Origin: Fibrobacterota bacterium
GTDB taxonomy: Bacteria > Fibrobacterota > Chitinivibrionia > Chitinivibrionales > FEN-1185
Length of the DNA stretch: 64,000 nucleotides
Assembly: GCA_003165595.1 (NCBI GenBank)
Contig: PLWQ01000012.1
Location: 479,390-543,389 of the forward strand
Reading direction: 5' to 3'
The position numbers and the translations under genes are program-made. Shown one piece after another: positions 10,001-17,367 of this stretch (position 1 is its first letter; every line of letters begins with the position of its first letter). The notes under the pieces were generated by a model that saw only the letters and a program-made list of their open reading frames with translations, ran no database searches and was not told the DNA's origin.

Positions 10001-10466
10001 AAGAAAGCGTTGCAATGGAGATTTCCTGCCCCGCGTTGAGCCTGATTATCCTGTTGAAGAGATCCTTAGGCAAGGCTACGGTCTGCACAAGCGCGGCATG
10101 CGGAGCAATGTACACGGCCTTTTTTCCGTCGAGAAGCGCGGACAGCACCGTGTACCTGCTCTCCACAACCGGGCCAAAGGGCGACTTCATGTTGTAGGGT
10201 ACCGCGTCCCGCGAGGGAAACAGGGACACCGCGTCCTCTCCGAGGAGGGAGACGCACTCAGCCGCCAGGACCTCGGCCTGTTTACCGGATTCCACGCACA
10301 CAAAAACGGTCTTGCCGGAGGCCGCAAACAGGCTCGAAATGAGAAATGCGTCGCTGGAGCCTGCGCATCCTGTAAAGAGCGCAGACTGCGGCCGCCGGCC
10401 CAGCCACTCGCTGATTCCGGGGAACGTTCCCCGCGACCATTGTTTGGAAAGAGGTTCTATTGCCAT
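7038..10466 (-). CDS. mfd: Transcription-repair coupling factor Mfd
   Basis: A 1142-residue protein, the usual Mfd length. Visible in order are the UvrB-homology N-region (about 1-330), a CarD-like RNA-polymerase-interaction domain (LSPGDFVVHVDHGIGRFLGVE, about 475-495), then the RecG-like helicase/translocase core with Walker A GDVGFGKTE (about 630), DEEQRFGV (about 727), TATPIPRTL, and QLRGRVGRS. The TRCF C-terminal domain follows (LDIPLDAYIPTDYV). Mfd removes stalled RNA polymerase and recruits UvrA to template-strand lesions. It heads the leftward cluster and is divergent from the PIN-domain relic at 10523. Start ATG 10466. Confidence 0.97.
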   Translation of the reverse strand: MAIEPLSKQWSRGTFPGISEWLGRRPQSALFTGCAGSSDAFLISSLFAASGKTVFVCVESGKQAEVLAAECVSLLGEDAVSLFPSRDAVPYNMKSPFGPVVESRYTVLSALLDGKKAVYIAPHAALVQTVALPKDLFNRIIRLNAGQEISIATLSSWLTENGFRRESMVADLGTFCIRGGIVDIYPFMTDGPVRVEFFGDVIETIREFDVFSQKTSRTRETVEIFPMKEYCLSAEAVERALSAMGAFAAGKRDLEAGFSKLSHQWKTLSDHDGIEWFLHWFAPATASVLDYLPSDAIIVWDDLLPPPRRLDECVQNYERHLERVPDAFSAFVSSPDKLLVPTQDAVEGLTLFSRVFVGTAEGVEAQWTCNCGMSEQPAFPQTMEPLVADLRSHDESGDETVVVCGNQGHAERLLELIGEQCPYVKVCTGFLQRGFVDRTNKRLYYSDVQIFNRPPTRQIVHKRMRQGQPLPSYDALSPGDFVVHVDHGIGRFLGVEHIVAGGAGRDCMLIAYQNSAKLSVPVEDFHKVQKYIGKESVVPALSKLGSESWERLKARTKESLREMAQELIELYAKRQYYEGIQFSKDTMWQKEFEDSFVYDETPDQARAIAEVKKDMESKKPMDRLVCGDVGFGKTEVAMRAAFKAVMDGYQVALLAPTTILTAQHYATLVERMANFPVRVAMLSRFLSAKEQKEVVARVKEGTVDILVGTHRILSQDIIFKNLGLLIIDEEQRFGVRHKERLKHFRYKVDVLSMTATPIPRTLHLSLIGARDLSIINTPPRNRLPIETHVLEYHEEIFKTAIENELDRGGQTYVVHNRIQTLGSIRDTIESLVPKARVVCAHGQMHESELARIMKEFIAGRFDVLVSTVIIENGLDIPNVNTILVNRADTMGLSQLYQLRGRVGRSSEQAYAYFLAPSFREASEISLRRLRVLEQYTDLGSGFQIAMRDLEIRGAGNILGVHQHGFIAAVGFELYCRLLEETVKELRGEKQPLVKDKEVTLDIPLDAYIPTDYVEDGTARISVYQELSGAGSTADVDEVERELADRFGPMPKSVIALLLLMRIKVLARALGCVKVTIAQEGGLALSFEGEDAAVRETIGKIVSASKRQFEIISGPPVSLRTRLQATAVEDRAIETRELLAPQP

Positions 10467-10522
10467 TGGGATCTTCTGGAATCTTCGCAGTGCAATATGG
10501 AAACAAGCGCAAGCGCGCCATC

Positions 10523-10954
10523 ATGAAAATAGTTTGGGAATTCGTTTTGGTTCTCGGAATAGTGCTTGGGGGTCACTATCCCGCGTATTCGGACATGGCA
10601 CGTGGAAACGAGGAAGTGCTCGATGCCGTGCAAACAGCCGAGAACATCGGCGTAAACCCCGTCATTATCGGCGAATTACTCTCGGGTTTCACACAGGGAA
10701 GCCACGCACTGCAAAACGTCAAACAATTGGAAATGTTCCTCGACTCGCCGCGCTGCGTCGTATTGCCCATAGTCAAGGAATCCGCCCAGCGTTATGCCTA
10801 TATTCACAATACCCTTCGCAAAGCGGGCACGCCGATTCCCGCCAACGATTTGTGGATTGCAGCTACCGCCATGGAGCACGGGCTTACCGTGGTCACCCTC
10901 GATAGGCACTTTGCACGCATACCGCAGATCTTGTGCAGGGTGTGCGGGGGATAA
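10523..10954 (+). pseudogene. Degenerate VapC-type PIN-domain toxin with altered N-terminus
   Basis: A 143-codon frame from ATG 10523. From about residue 20 on (AYSDMARGNEEVLDAV, then VIIGELLSGF, NDLWIAATAMEHG and TLDRHFARIPQIL) it follows a VapC-family PIN ribonuclease. In these proteins the N-terminus is a short strand ending in DTxAYS, where the Asp is the first metal ligand. Here the equivalent reads HYPAYS, so that Asp is replaced by His, and the preceding residues form an atypical hydrophobic stretch (EFVLVLGIVLGG). The other acidic positions (E of GELL, D of NDLW, D of TLDRHF) remain. No VapB-like antitoxin lies upstream. I read it as a decayed toxin; a divergent, metal-site-altered but expressed protein is possible. 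Confidence 0.65.
10853..10954 (+). repeat. Direct repeat, copy A (3' end of PIN-domain gene)
   Basis: The last hundred or so bases of the PIN-domain frame recur as a diverged direct repeat at 11570-11667 on the same strand. Long stretches are near identical (both read through the CATACCGCAGATCTTGTGC block and end in GCGGGGGATA). The copies differ by one codon and one base of length. The ParDE-type operon lies between them. Confidence 0.75.
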
Positions 10955-11042
10955 GACGAAGCTGCGTGGGTATGTTTAATTACACCTTATTTTTGCCGAC
11001 GTATATTTTATAGCGTGACTGCTTCTTGCAAGGAGTTTAGCC

Positions 11043-11231
11043 ATGATCAAAGAAAAAGATCAGGTCATAGAAATGATACGGGCATTGCCGGACGAGTCCA
11101 CCGTCGACGACATAATGGAAGAGCTCTATTTCCGCATGCAGGTCGATCGGGGCGTTAAACAACTTGACGAAGGGAAAGGCGTTCCACACCAGGACGTTCG
11201 CAACAGGCTGTCCCGATGGCTCGAAAAATAA
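11043..11231 (+). CDS. Antitoxin of a ParDE/RelBE-type toxin-antitoxin pair
   Basis: A 62-residue protein, mostly helical and acidic in its first half (MIKEKDQVIEMIRALPDE), with a basic C-terminus (DVRNRLSRWLEK). It is preceded by a good Shine-Dalgarno (AAGGAG, 7 bases before ATG) and by a plausible promoter (TTACAC at 10980, 16-bp gap, TATATT at 11002). Its stop overlaps the next gene by 16 bp, the usual arrangement for an antitoxin upstream of its toxin. It probably binds the toxin and represses the operon. The exact antitoxin family is not clear to me. Confidence 0.8.
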   Translation: MIKEKDQVIEMIRALPDESTVDDIMEELYFRMQVDRGVKQLDEGKGVPHQDVRNRLSRWLEK

Positions 11232-11503
11232 TCTGGTCGCCACATGCAGCCCAGAGCCTCGAAGGAATCTGCATTTACATTGAGCGTGATTCACGCCGCT
11301 ATGCGGCGATATTTGCGCGGCGCGTTATTGACGCCATCGAAGTTTCTTCCGAATTCCCCGAAGCAGGCAGGATTGTGCCGGAGTACAAAAACCCGGTTTT
11401 ACGGGAAAAAATCCTGGGCGACTACCGCATTGTATACCGCGTAAAAGAAGACGCCATTGAAGTTGTCATAGTCGTTCATGGTTCACGTTTGTTAAAACTG
11501 TGA
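11216..11503 (+). CDS. ParE/RelE-superfamily toxin
   Basis: A 95-residue protein with the ParE/RelE fold signature. It opens with IIWSPHAAQSLEGICIYIE, followed by a helical hairpin (YAAIFARRVIDAIEVSSEFPEAGRIVPEY), and ends with the strand pair LREKILGDYRIVYRVKEDAIEVVIVVHGSRLL. The pattern FPEAGRxVPE followed by REKxxGxYRIVYR is typical of plasmid-stabilisation/ParE members, which poison gyrase or, in RelE relatives, cleave mRNA. It overlaps the antitoxin by 16 bp and has no frameshift or truncation, so the pair appears intact, unlike the PIN fragments on either side. Confidence 0.88.
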   Translation: MARKIIWSPHAAQSLEGICIYIERDSRRYAAIFARRVIDAIEVSSEFPEAGRIVPEYKNPVLREKILGDYRIVYRVKEDAIEVVIVVHGSRLLKL

Positions 11504-11569
11504 TCATTATTCGACGAGTTGCCTTCTCGCAGCGGCCTTCCTTATTCCCTATTCCCTCACGTATGCGTT

Positions 11570-11667
11570 TGGATTGCAGCAACCACCATGGATGACACAC
11601 CCGTGGTCATCCTGGATAGGCACTTTGCGCGCATACCGCAGATCTTGTGCTGGCTTGCGGGGGATAG
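11570..11667 (+). pseudogene. 3' remnant of a second VapC/PIN-domain gene
   Basis: This segment encodes WIAATTMDDTPVVILDRHF and then ARIPQILC, matching the C-terminal quarter of the PIN frame at 10523-10954 at both protein and DNA level. The sequence before it shows no resemblance to the rest of a PIN domain, and the frame runs past the usual end. It is a truncated copy, not a gene. Confidence 0.7.
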
Positions 11668-11683
11668 TTCGAATCGGCCCGGA

Positions 11684-11785
11684 TCATTTCATCAAGGAGA
11701 TCATCTTTTCCTGATGAGACTCGCCGGCCCTGAACGCGACCAGATATGCGCCGGCGGCAAGCGAACCTAAACCTGGTGCGGTCAT
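11684..11785 (-). pseudogene. C-terminal sorting-domain remnant of a secreted protein
   Basis: Read on the minus strand, this 33-codon stretch ends in SLAAGAYLVAFRAGESHQEK and then MISLMK-stop. That is the typical last part of a type-IX-like C-terminal sorting domain (xLxxGxYxVxxxxGxxxxxxKxxxxK). It lies downstream of two tandem secreted proteins with the same kind of C-terminus, so it looks like the tail of a third, largely deleted member. The upstream frame up to 11871 gives nothing recognisable. Confidence 0.55.
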
Positions 11786-11871
11786 CGATCTCCCTCGCCA
11801 TGACGCGCCAAAAGCTTTCGGAGCAATGTGCCGGGTGCGTCTTCTTCACCACACCACAAAGATATTTCCCG

Positions 11872-13734
11872 CTAATAGACAACCGCTTTGCGCTGGACAG
11901 ACATCCCGTTGATGGTCAGCTTCACAACATACACGCCTTTCACCGCGCTGCGGCTGTCCAGGGCAATTTCGTGACTGCCGCAGGAAAGCGGGCCGGAGAA
12001 CAGTACCCTGATGCAGATGCCCTTGAGATCATAAAGAGCCAGGAGGGCTGACGAAAACTTATTTGAACCCTGAGGCACAAAAATCCTCAGCACCTTGGCA
12101 CCGCGGGTGTTCCGGTAGCTTTCCAAGAGTTCCCTGCTTTCGGGGCTCTTGTTGATTTCCGACACTATCCCCGTATTCGCCGCGGTTATGCTTTGATTCG
12201 TGCCCGGCACATATTGATCGCCGTCGCCCACGATGGTAAACGTGTATCTAGCGCCCACGACCGCCGCATCTTCGGGTTTCAAGCCGACGGTCGCGGATTC
12301 CTGGCCGGCCGGGATGGTCGCGGTTCCCTTGACTTGCTTCATGAGCGATTCGTTGTTTTCCGCTGCGTCAATGTTGTACACCACGTCGAGGCCGGCGGCG
12401 GTGGAGCCGCCCTTTCTCGTGACAACAAACTCGTTGACGTTTGAAGATGCGGCCACCTCCACTTCAACAAGCGAAGGCAGCAGCCCTTTCGCGACCTTCA
12501 TCCGCACGGGATTGAAACGCGTAACAAGGACGTTTATCCCGAAATTCGAAAAACTTGCGAAATAGAAATTCCCGTTGTTGTCCCACGAATCGTAGCCGAT
12601 CCACCACGTTTGTGCCGCTGCCTGGGCATCCAAATCTCCCACCGAGCACAGCGTGTTGATGACCTTTCCCGAGGCAATATCATATTCGACGATCGTATTG
12701 TTGCCGCTGTAAATCTTCTTTGAGTTCGGGGAGACCTCGAATATCCAGTTCGGGTCGTTGGGAAACGGTCTTCCCAGGGACGTCCACGTCACGGCTACAT
12801 CGTCGAACTCGAATGTATTACCTTTGTTGTCTTCCGTAAAGCAGAACTTTCTGTCCCTTGTCCACATTCCCATTTCAAGAGCGTTCAGGTTCAATGTCCA
12901 GTCATTCAAATCGCCGAAAGTATTGCTGGATGGTTCGTAATAATGGACGTGATTGTACACCGTGGCGTCGGACCCCGGAGACCAGTATTCGCTTCCCGCG
13001 GTGAAGTAAAGCCTTCCCCGTGAATCCACGAACATGAACCGGTTGGTATAAATCTCACGGTTGATTGAGGCGGGCCTACCCACGGTAAAGGACAGGTTTT
13101 TGGCCACATCGTAATAGACTATGTCGACGGTGGGAATCACCGCACCGTAGACGCGGTTGTTAAGCGGGTCGGGCGCCAGGGTGACCACCTGAAGATGCGG
13201 GGCGCCCACGCCGCCCGGATTGTTCACGCTCATGTCGGAAAACGTGTTCTTGGCAATATCATAGGCGTACACATGGTAGCCGCGCGTCGACAGGTACGCG
13301 TCATCGATGTCGGAGCGGTCAAGAGAATTCACATACACTTTTCCGTTATGGAACGTGGGCCTGTCGTGGAATTTCTGGCATGTTTCGCCGCTCTGCCAGT
13401 TATTGACCGCCTCGGATGCGGCGGCCGCATCGCCGAGGTAGCGGAGGGTATCGTCGCTCATGTAAATCCGATACAGGGCCGCATTGGTGGTGTGGTCCAT
13501 GCCGCCGACGTAGATGTCGCCGTCCGGCGCGTTTCCAATCGAATGCCAGCATGCGTGCGGCCTCATGCCGTTGGGCGTGTTGGGCAGCTGCCAGGTCCTG
13601 ACCCATGGTAATTTCCCAACATAGCCGCCGGTCTGAGGGACCGGCCAGCAATAAAAAGCCGTGCCGGCCACGAGGACGAACGACACCATGGACGTGACTG
13701 ATACCTTATTCCTTGATAAATTAGAAATAATCAT
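11872..13734 (-). CDS. Secreted beta-propeller-like protein with C-terminal sorting domain (paralogue 1)
   Basis: A 620-residue exported protein whose N-terminal hydrophobic segment (VSVTSMVSFVLVAGTAFY) acts as a signal peptide. The body (about 35-420) has repeated blade-like units with DxxGxxYxxA and YDIAxN motifs, as in propeller proteins that bind surface glycans or proteins. It is followed by a beta-sandwich with EFVVTRKGG and TIVGDGDQYVPGTNQS. The last 60 residues (LALYDLKGICIRVL, then VKGVYVVKLTINGMSVQRK) form a type-IX-like sorting domain, suggesting surface display or secretion. It shares most of its length with the neighbour at 13750-15624, only 15 bp upstream, indicating tandem duplication. 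No catalytic residues can be assigned. Confidence 0.72.
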   Translation of the reverse strand: MIISNLSRNKVSVTSMVSFVLVAGTAFYCWPVPQTGGYVGKLPWVRTWQLPNTPNGMRPHACWHSIGNAPDGDIYVGGMDHTTNAALYRIYMSDDTLRYLGDAAAASEAVNNWQSGETCQKFHDRPTFHNGKVYVNSLDRSDIDDAYLSTRGYHVYAYDIAKNTFSDMSVNNPGGVGAPHLQVVTLAPDPLNNRVYGAVIPTVDIVYYDVAKNLSFTVGRPASINREIYTNRFMFVDSRGRLYFTAGSEYWSPGSDATVYNHVHYYEPSSNTFGDLNDWTLNLNALEMGMWTRDRKFCFTEDNKGNTFEFDDVAVTWTSLGRPFPNDPNWIFEVSPNSKKIYSGNNTIVEYDIASGKVINTLCSVGDLDAQAAAQTWWIGYDSWDNNGNFYFASFSNFGINVLVTRFNPVRMKVAKGLLPSLVEVEVAASSNVNEFVVTRKGGSTAAGLDVVYNIDAAENNESLMKQVKGTATIPAGQESATVGLKPEDAAVVGARYTFTIVGDGDQYVPGTNQSITAANTGIVSEINKSPESRELLESYRNTRGAKVLRIFVPQGSNKFSSALLALYDLKGICIRVLFSGPLSCGSHEIALDSRSAVKGVYVVKLTINGMSVQRKAVVY

Positions 13735-13749
13735 AGCCGCCCTCCCTCA

Positions 13750-15624
13750 TCAATAACACGGTACAATACGGCTGTACACATCTGCCCCTGTCTTACAAAC
13801 AGCGACATGCATTCCTGTTGAAACGTTTCCGGCAGCCTGCGACCGGGCCACCGGAAACTCATGGAGTCCTGCATCTAAATTGCCGTCTGCTAGCACGGCG
13901 ATGCATTTTCCACTCAAGTCGAAAATCGAAAGCCGGGTATGCGCCGGTTTCTGCATGTACAATTCCACAATGGCCCCGCTGCCAGTAACCTTTACGCGGA
14001 ACGGGGCATGCGGCGCGGCCTTCACCTCAGCGAGCGGCAAAACCTTCGAGGTGACCAGATGAAAACTTCGATCGGTGCCCGCAAGGTATTGGTCCCCGTC
14101 AGGGGCGACATCAAAAACCGTATTGGCGATCCCGATTGCCGAAGGCGTCTCCAACTGAGACATGGAAATCATAGCCGAGGCCTGTCCGGCCATGATTGTC
14201 GATCTGCCAAAAGTCCTCTTTAGCAACTTCCCGCCTTCGTCGTATCCGGAAACATCATAAAGCACCTCGAGCGCGTTTGTGGTCGCGCCGCTCCGGGAGA
14301 TCGTTATCGTCGAATTGTCCGTTTGCTTTGCCGTAACGAGGACCAGCTCAGGCAACAAACCCTTCGCAACCTTGATCTGTACAGGATTAGCTCGTGTCAA
14401 AACGACGGGTATACCATCGTACATGGTGTGCATTGCAAGATAAAAATTACCGTCTCGGTCCCAACTGTCGTAGCCGGTGAGGAAGTCAAAGGAGGCAGCC
14501 TTGTCGTCCAAATCCTTGACGGCGAAAAACGGCTTCGAAGTTTTGGTCGCCAGATCGAATTCGGAATAACCGTCTGCATTGTCACAGCGTCCCACAAACA
14601 ACTTTTTGCCATTAGGGGTAACTTGTATGCTCCATACTTTAATGGTGCCTGCAAAATCCGGCGTTCCCAGGTAGGTCCAAGACTGAGCAGAGTCATCGAA
14701 GCAATACAGGTGGCCCAGGTCGTCGCTGGTGTAAAGCTTTGTGTGTTCTCTGTTCCATGCGCCGCATTCCGTGCTGTTGGCGCCCTGAAGGGCAAAACCC
14801 TGCGCTTTTCCCATCTGGTTTGTAGCGACGTCGTAGTAATAAATGTTGTTGTAGATGGTTTTATCCTCCCCTGCGTACCATTGGGCGCGTTCGTTGCCGG
14901 CCGAAATGTATACCCTGCCCCGTGAATCGCACCACAAGAATCGGTTGACATAGATATACTGCTGGTTCCAGGCCGAAGGTTTCCCAAGGTTTATGGTCGT
15001 ATCCTTTGCGATATCGTGCTTGACAACAAAACCAACCGCGTTGCTCATGCCATAGAGCAAGTTCCGGATAGGGTCCACGGTAATTGATACAATCTGGAGA
15101 TGCGGTAATGCCGCGCCGGTAGGTTCCTGGGCGCTGACGTCGATAAATTTATTCAGAAAGATGTCGTAGGCGTACCAATGAAATCCCCTCGTGTTCAAGT
15201 AATCGCCGCCGATATCGGTACGGTCGGTGCTTGCAACATAAATTCTTCCATCGTGGTAGGTCGGATGCATATGGAACTTCTGGCATGTCTCTCCATTTTG
15301 CCAATTGTTCACATCCGTGGACGCCTGTTTTGCATCGCCTATCCAACGAAGGGTATCGTCCTTTTGGCTAAGGCGATAGAGAGCCGAATTCGTTGAATGA
15401 TCCATGCCCGACACATATATGTCGCCATAAGGATCATTGCCAACCGAATGCCAGTTTTGATCGGGCATCAGCCCGTCAGGGGTATTAGGCAAGAACCATG
15501 ATTTTACCCATGGGTATTTTCCAACCCAACCACCTGTCTTCGGCGGCTGAGAAAAAGAAATGGCTGAAAAAGAGATTGCCAGAAGAATTCCGGTTTTCCA
15601 GCTCATCCGGTTGAGGAACGTCAT
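13750..15624 (-). CDS. Secreted beta-propeller-like protein with C-terminal sorting domain (paralogue 2)
   Basis: A 624-residue paralogue of the next gene. After the signal peptide (ILLAISFSAISFSQ) comes the shared block GGWVGKYPWVKSWFLPNTPDG, WHSVGNDPYGDIYVSGMDHST and NWQNGETCQKFHMHPTYHDG, which aligns almost residue for residue with paralogue 1. Propeller-like units follow, then the DGDQYLAGTDRS sandwich domain and a C-terminal sorting domain (LSIFDLSGKCIAVLADGNLDAG). The conserved HSxGNxPxGDIYVxGMDH and CQKFHxxPTxH segments are the best candidates for a functional site. The two genes sit 15 bp apart and are probably cotranscribed. Substrate or ligand is unknown. Confidence 0.72.
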   Translation of the reverse strand: MTFLNRMSWKTGILLAISFSAISFSQPPKTGGWVGKYPWVKSWFLPNTPDGLMPDQNWHSVGNDPYGDIYVSGMDHSTNSALYRLSQKDDTLRWIGDAKQASTDVNNWQNGETCQKFHMHPTYHDGRIYVASTDRTDIGGDYLNTRGFHWYAYDIFLNKFIDVSAQEPTGAALPHLQIVSITVDPIRNLLYGMSNAVGFVVKHDIAKDTTINLGKPSAWNQQYIYVNRFLWCDSRGRVYISAGNERAQWYAGEDKTIYNNIYYYDVATNQMGKAQGFALQGANSTECGAWNREHTKLYTSDDLGHLYCFDDSAQSWTYLGTPDFAGTIKVWSIQVTPNGKKLFVGRCDNADGYSEFDLATKTSKPFFAVKDLDDKAASFDFLTGYDSWDRDGNFYLAMHTMYDGIPVVLTRANPVQIKVAKGLLPELVLVTAKQTDNSTITISRSGATTNALEVLYDVSGYDEGGKLLKRTFGRSTIMAGQASAMISMSQLETPSAIGIANTVFDVAPDGDQYLAGTDRSFHLVTSKVLPLAEVKAAPHAPFRVKVTGSGAIVELYMQKPAHTRLSIFDLSGKCIAVLADGNLDAGLHEFPVARSQAAGNVSTGMHVAVCKTGADVYSRIVPCY

Positions 15625-15870
15625 GAGAAACCTCCATCTCGGAACAAGTAAAGAACGTGTCAGCCGCTAATTATGCGCTTAAGGGCGGTTATATGCTTTT
15701 CTCATGGACTAATATATGAAAACAAATTCAATTCTCTACACAATAATCGATAATTAATTGAATGCCCATCATTCTTCAGACTGCTGCTGTTTCAGGTTCA
15801 TCATCCCATAGACCGAATGAACAGAATATGCCGCCGCTATTGATGCCGCCGTCGTCATCATCCACCAGGA
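15625..15870. other. Gene-free, AT-rich upstream region
   Basis: This 5' region of the propeller pair is clearly more AT-rich than the flanking genes (ATATATG, TTAATTAATTG-type runs). It must contain the leftward promoter of the pair, but I cannot single out a well-spaced -35/-10 pair. A minus-strand frame ending in KQQQSEE was seen and rejected (see rejected list). Confidence 0.5.
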
Positions 15871-15901
15871 AATAAAAAATGGCTGAGATTGATTCCCAGC
15901 C
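15871..15901 (-). terminator. Rho-independent terminator after the small disordered-protein gene
   Basis: On the minus strand, GGCTGGGA and TCTCAGCC form an 8-bp stem (one G-T pair) around an ATCAA loop, followed by ATTTTTTATTT. It lies 38 bp past the stop at 15940. Confidence 0.75.
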
Positions 15902-15939
15902 GTGTCGGATCCAACAAATCTTCAATTCAAATTACGCCG

Positions 15940-16266
15940 CTATTTCAACAGGTTCTCCGCCCCTTTACTTTCAGTATTCGTTGGAGGCTGTTGAGCAGCC
16001 TGAGCGGCAGCTTCCTTGGCTTGAAGTTTCTTAGCCTGGAGATCACCACCCTGAGCTTCCTTTGCGGTTTGGGCCGCAGTCTCTGTAGCTTCCTGAAGGG
16101 CCTGTTTCGCAGCGCTGCTGATTTGTACCGTATCCGCAGGTTGAACCTTTGGCGCTGCTTTGGGGTTTTCAACTGCAGCCTTGACGTTATCCGAAGCGAT
16201 GTTTGTTGACTTCGTATCGGCCGGCGGTTGAGGGGGCTGCTGAACGGTAGCTGGTTGGACATTCAT
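15940..16266 (-). CDS. Small Ala/Gln-rich protein with DxVxIS motif
   Basis: A 108-residue hydrophilic protein with no signal or membrane segment, starting at ATG 16266 behind a GGGAG ribosome site. The N-terminal half is Pro/Gln/Ala-rich and probably disordered. A central ADTVQISSAAKQALQEA resembles the DxVxISxxA motif found in FlgM-like and other short motility- or secretion-linked proteins, and is followed by a Gln/Ala/Lys helix. I do not recognise a specific family. It has its own terminator and lies next to a single-domain response regulator, which weakly supports a motility or signalling link. Its composition is AT-richer than most of the window. Confidence 0.6.
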   Translation of the reverse strand: MNVQPATVQQPPQPPADTKSTNIASDNVKAAVENPKAAPKVQPADTVQISSAAKQALQEATETAAQTAKEAQGGDLQAKKLQAKEAAAQAAQQPPTNTESKGAENLLK

Positions 16267-16430
16267 AAGTACTCCCTTGGTTGCACTGTGCTCTTCCCTG
16301 TAGCATAAATCAAAGTGAACCCATTATGCCTTATCTTAGAGTATCGTCAGATACTGGGATGGCTTGAGGTGAATTTTTTGATGTTGAAGAAAGGGGATGA
16401 ACGAGCAGTGGCGGAAATAGGATTGTCACT

Positions 16431-16799
16431 TCAATGAATTTGCTCCTGCTCCTCCGAAATAACTTTTGCCAGATCCGGCAAAAATACAGGTTTCCTGAAA
16501 TATGTGGCATTGAGCCTATGCAGTTTCTCCTCGTCGATATCTAATACATATCCAGAAACTATTACTTTTCTGACCTGTGCAGGAGTTGACTCCATGAGCT
16601 GGAGTCCATTACACTGAGGCATTTTATAGTCTGTAATGAGCACATCCACGGGATTGTGGGCAATATATTCCTTTGCGACGACGGAGTCGTTGAACGCATG
16701 AACCTGTACTCCCTGAGTAATGAGCGGTATGAAAGAGCTCAGGATTTCCGTAATTGCTTCTTCGTCGTCCACAACGACGATTTCAAGATCTCGATTCAT
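16431..16799 (-). CDS. Single-domain response regulator (CheY-like receiver)
   Basis: A 122-residue receiver domain with no output domain. The acidic pair is DDEE (residues 11-14), the phospho-acceptor Asp is in LITDYKMP (about 57), the switch residue is Ser in VSGY (Thr in many homologues), and the conserved Lys is in FRKPV (about 103). All key residues are present, so it should be phosphorylated by a histidine kinase encoded elsewhere. No kinase or output gene is nearby. The last residues (SEEQEQIH) are a short polar tail. It is AT-richer than the core genes around it. Confidence 0.9.
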   Translation of the reverse strand: MNRDLEIVVVDDEEAITEILSSFIPLITQGVQVHAFNDSVVAKEYIAHNPVDVLITDYKMPQCNGLQLMESTPAQVRKVIVSGYVLDIDEEKLHRLNATYFRKPVFLPDLAKVISEEQEQIH

Positions 16800-17085
16800 T
16801 CCGAAGCCCTCTTATGTGACTTCCTCCTGACTTGACCAAATCTTATCACAATAGCAAAAGGAACGCAATGATTTCTGCCCAGGGACACTCCTTGGAGACA
16901 TAATGCTCGATAGAATTTGGCCCTTTTCAAGCAAGATCAGCATCCGCCCGAAACAAAAGAACTGACGATTTGATAGGATGCGCTATCGGCCCCGATGCTT
17001 CTTGGCGCGGAGACCGGCCAACTGACCGGCGATACCAATTTTCGTAGTATTTGGGAGATTAGGGCTTTTATGCAAGGGAAAATAG
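16800..17085. other. Gene-free region between response regulator and tRNA-Lys terminator
   Basis: No open frame with protein-like content is visible on either strand. The stretch includes the leader of the response regulator (AGGAAG near its start codon) and a GC-richer part (16990-17040) with short inverted repeats such as CCGGCCAACTGACCGG. Nothing further can be assigned. Confidence 0.5.
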
Positions 17086-17132
17086 AAAAAGTCCCATCTC
17101 CCCATGATTTTACTTGGAAAAAGGGACTTTTT
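17086..17132 (-). terminator. Terminator downstream of tRNA-Lys
   Basis: A 10-bp perfect stem, AAAAAGTCCC with GGGACTTTTT, encloses a 27-base loop. On the minus strand the stem ends in a T run followed by CTATTTT. It begins 6 bases past the tRNA discriminator base. Confidence 0.7.
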
Positions 17133-17137
17133 AGAAT

Positions 17138-17209
17138 TGAGCTAGGCGGGATTTGAACCCACGACTCTCGCCTTAAAAGGGCGATACTCTACCGCTGAGT
17201 TACTAGCCC
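17138..17209 (-). tRNA. tRNA-Lys (anticodon UUU)
   Basis: The minus strand folds as a 72-base tRNA. The acceptor stem is GGGCTAG with CTAGCTC (one G-T pair), the D stem CTC/GAG, and the anticodon stem TCGCC/GGCGA with loop CTTTTAA (anticodon TTT). The T arm is GTGGG-TTCAAAT-CCCGC and the discriminator base is A. The 3' CCA is not encoded. A terminator follows at once. Confidence 0.96.
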
Positions 17210-17243
17210 ATTTGCATGTCGGCAAATTTCAAAAGTGCTATAA

Positions 17244-17271
17244 AATATATCCGGTTTGGGAATAAGGGCAA
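17244..17271 (-). promoter_or_regulatory. Candidate sigma-70 promoter for tRNA-Lys
   Basis: On the minus strand, TTGCCC (17271-17266) and TATATT (17249-17244) are separated by 16 bases. Transcription would start about 28 bases before the tRNA 5' end. Position and hexamers fit, but this is by eye only. Confidence 0.45.
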
Positions 17272-17367
17272 TTGGGATAAGGAAAATTGAGGTGAAGGGC
17301 GCACAGCGACGCCCAAACCTACTGTCAAGATTTGAGACAGGCTGTACTTTCCCACCAGCAGTATCAT

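Noticed and set aside
7578..10526. 982-codon plus-strand open frame
   Set aside because: Antisense shadow of mfd. Composition is Arg/His/Val-rich as expected for the complement of a GC-rich gene, with no domain content.
15790..15945. 50-codon minus-strand frame ending NLKQQQSEE, with a hydrophobic middle
   Set aside because: No start codon with ribosome site before its middle, overlaps a good terminator, and could be chance. A remnant of a secreted-protein tail is possible but cannot be supported.
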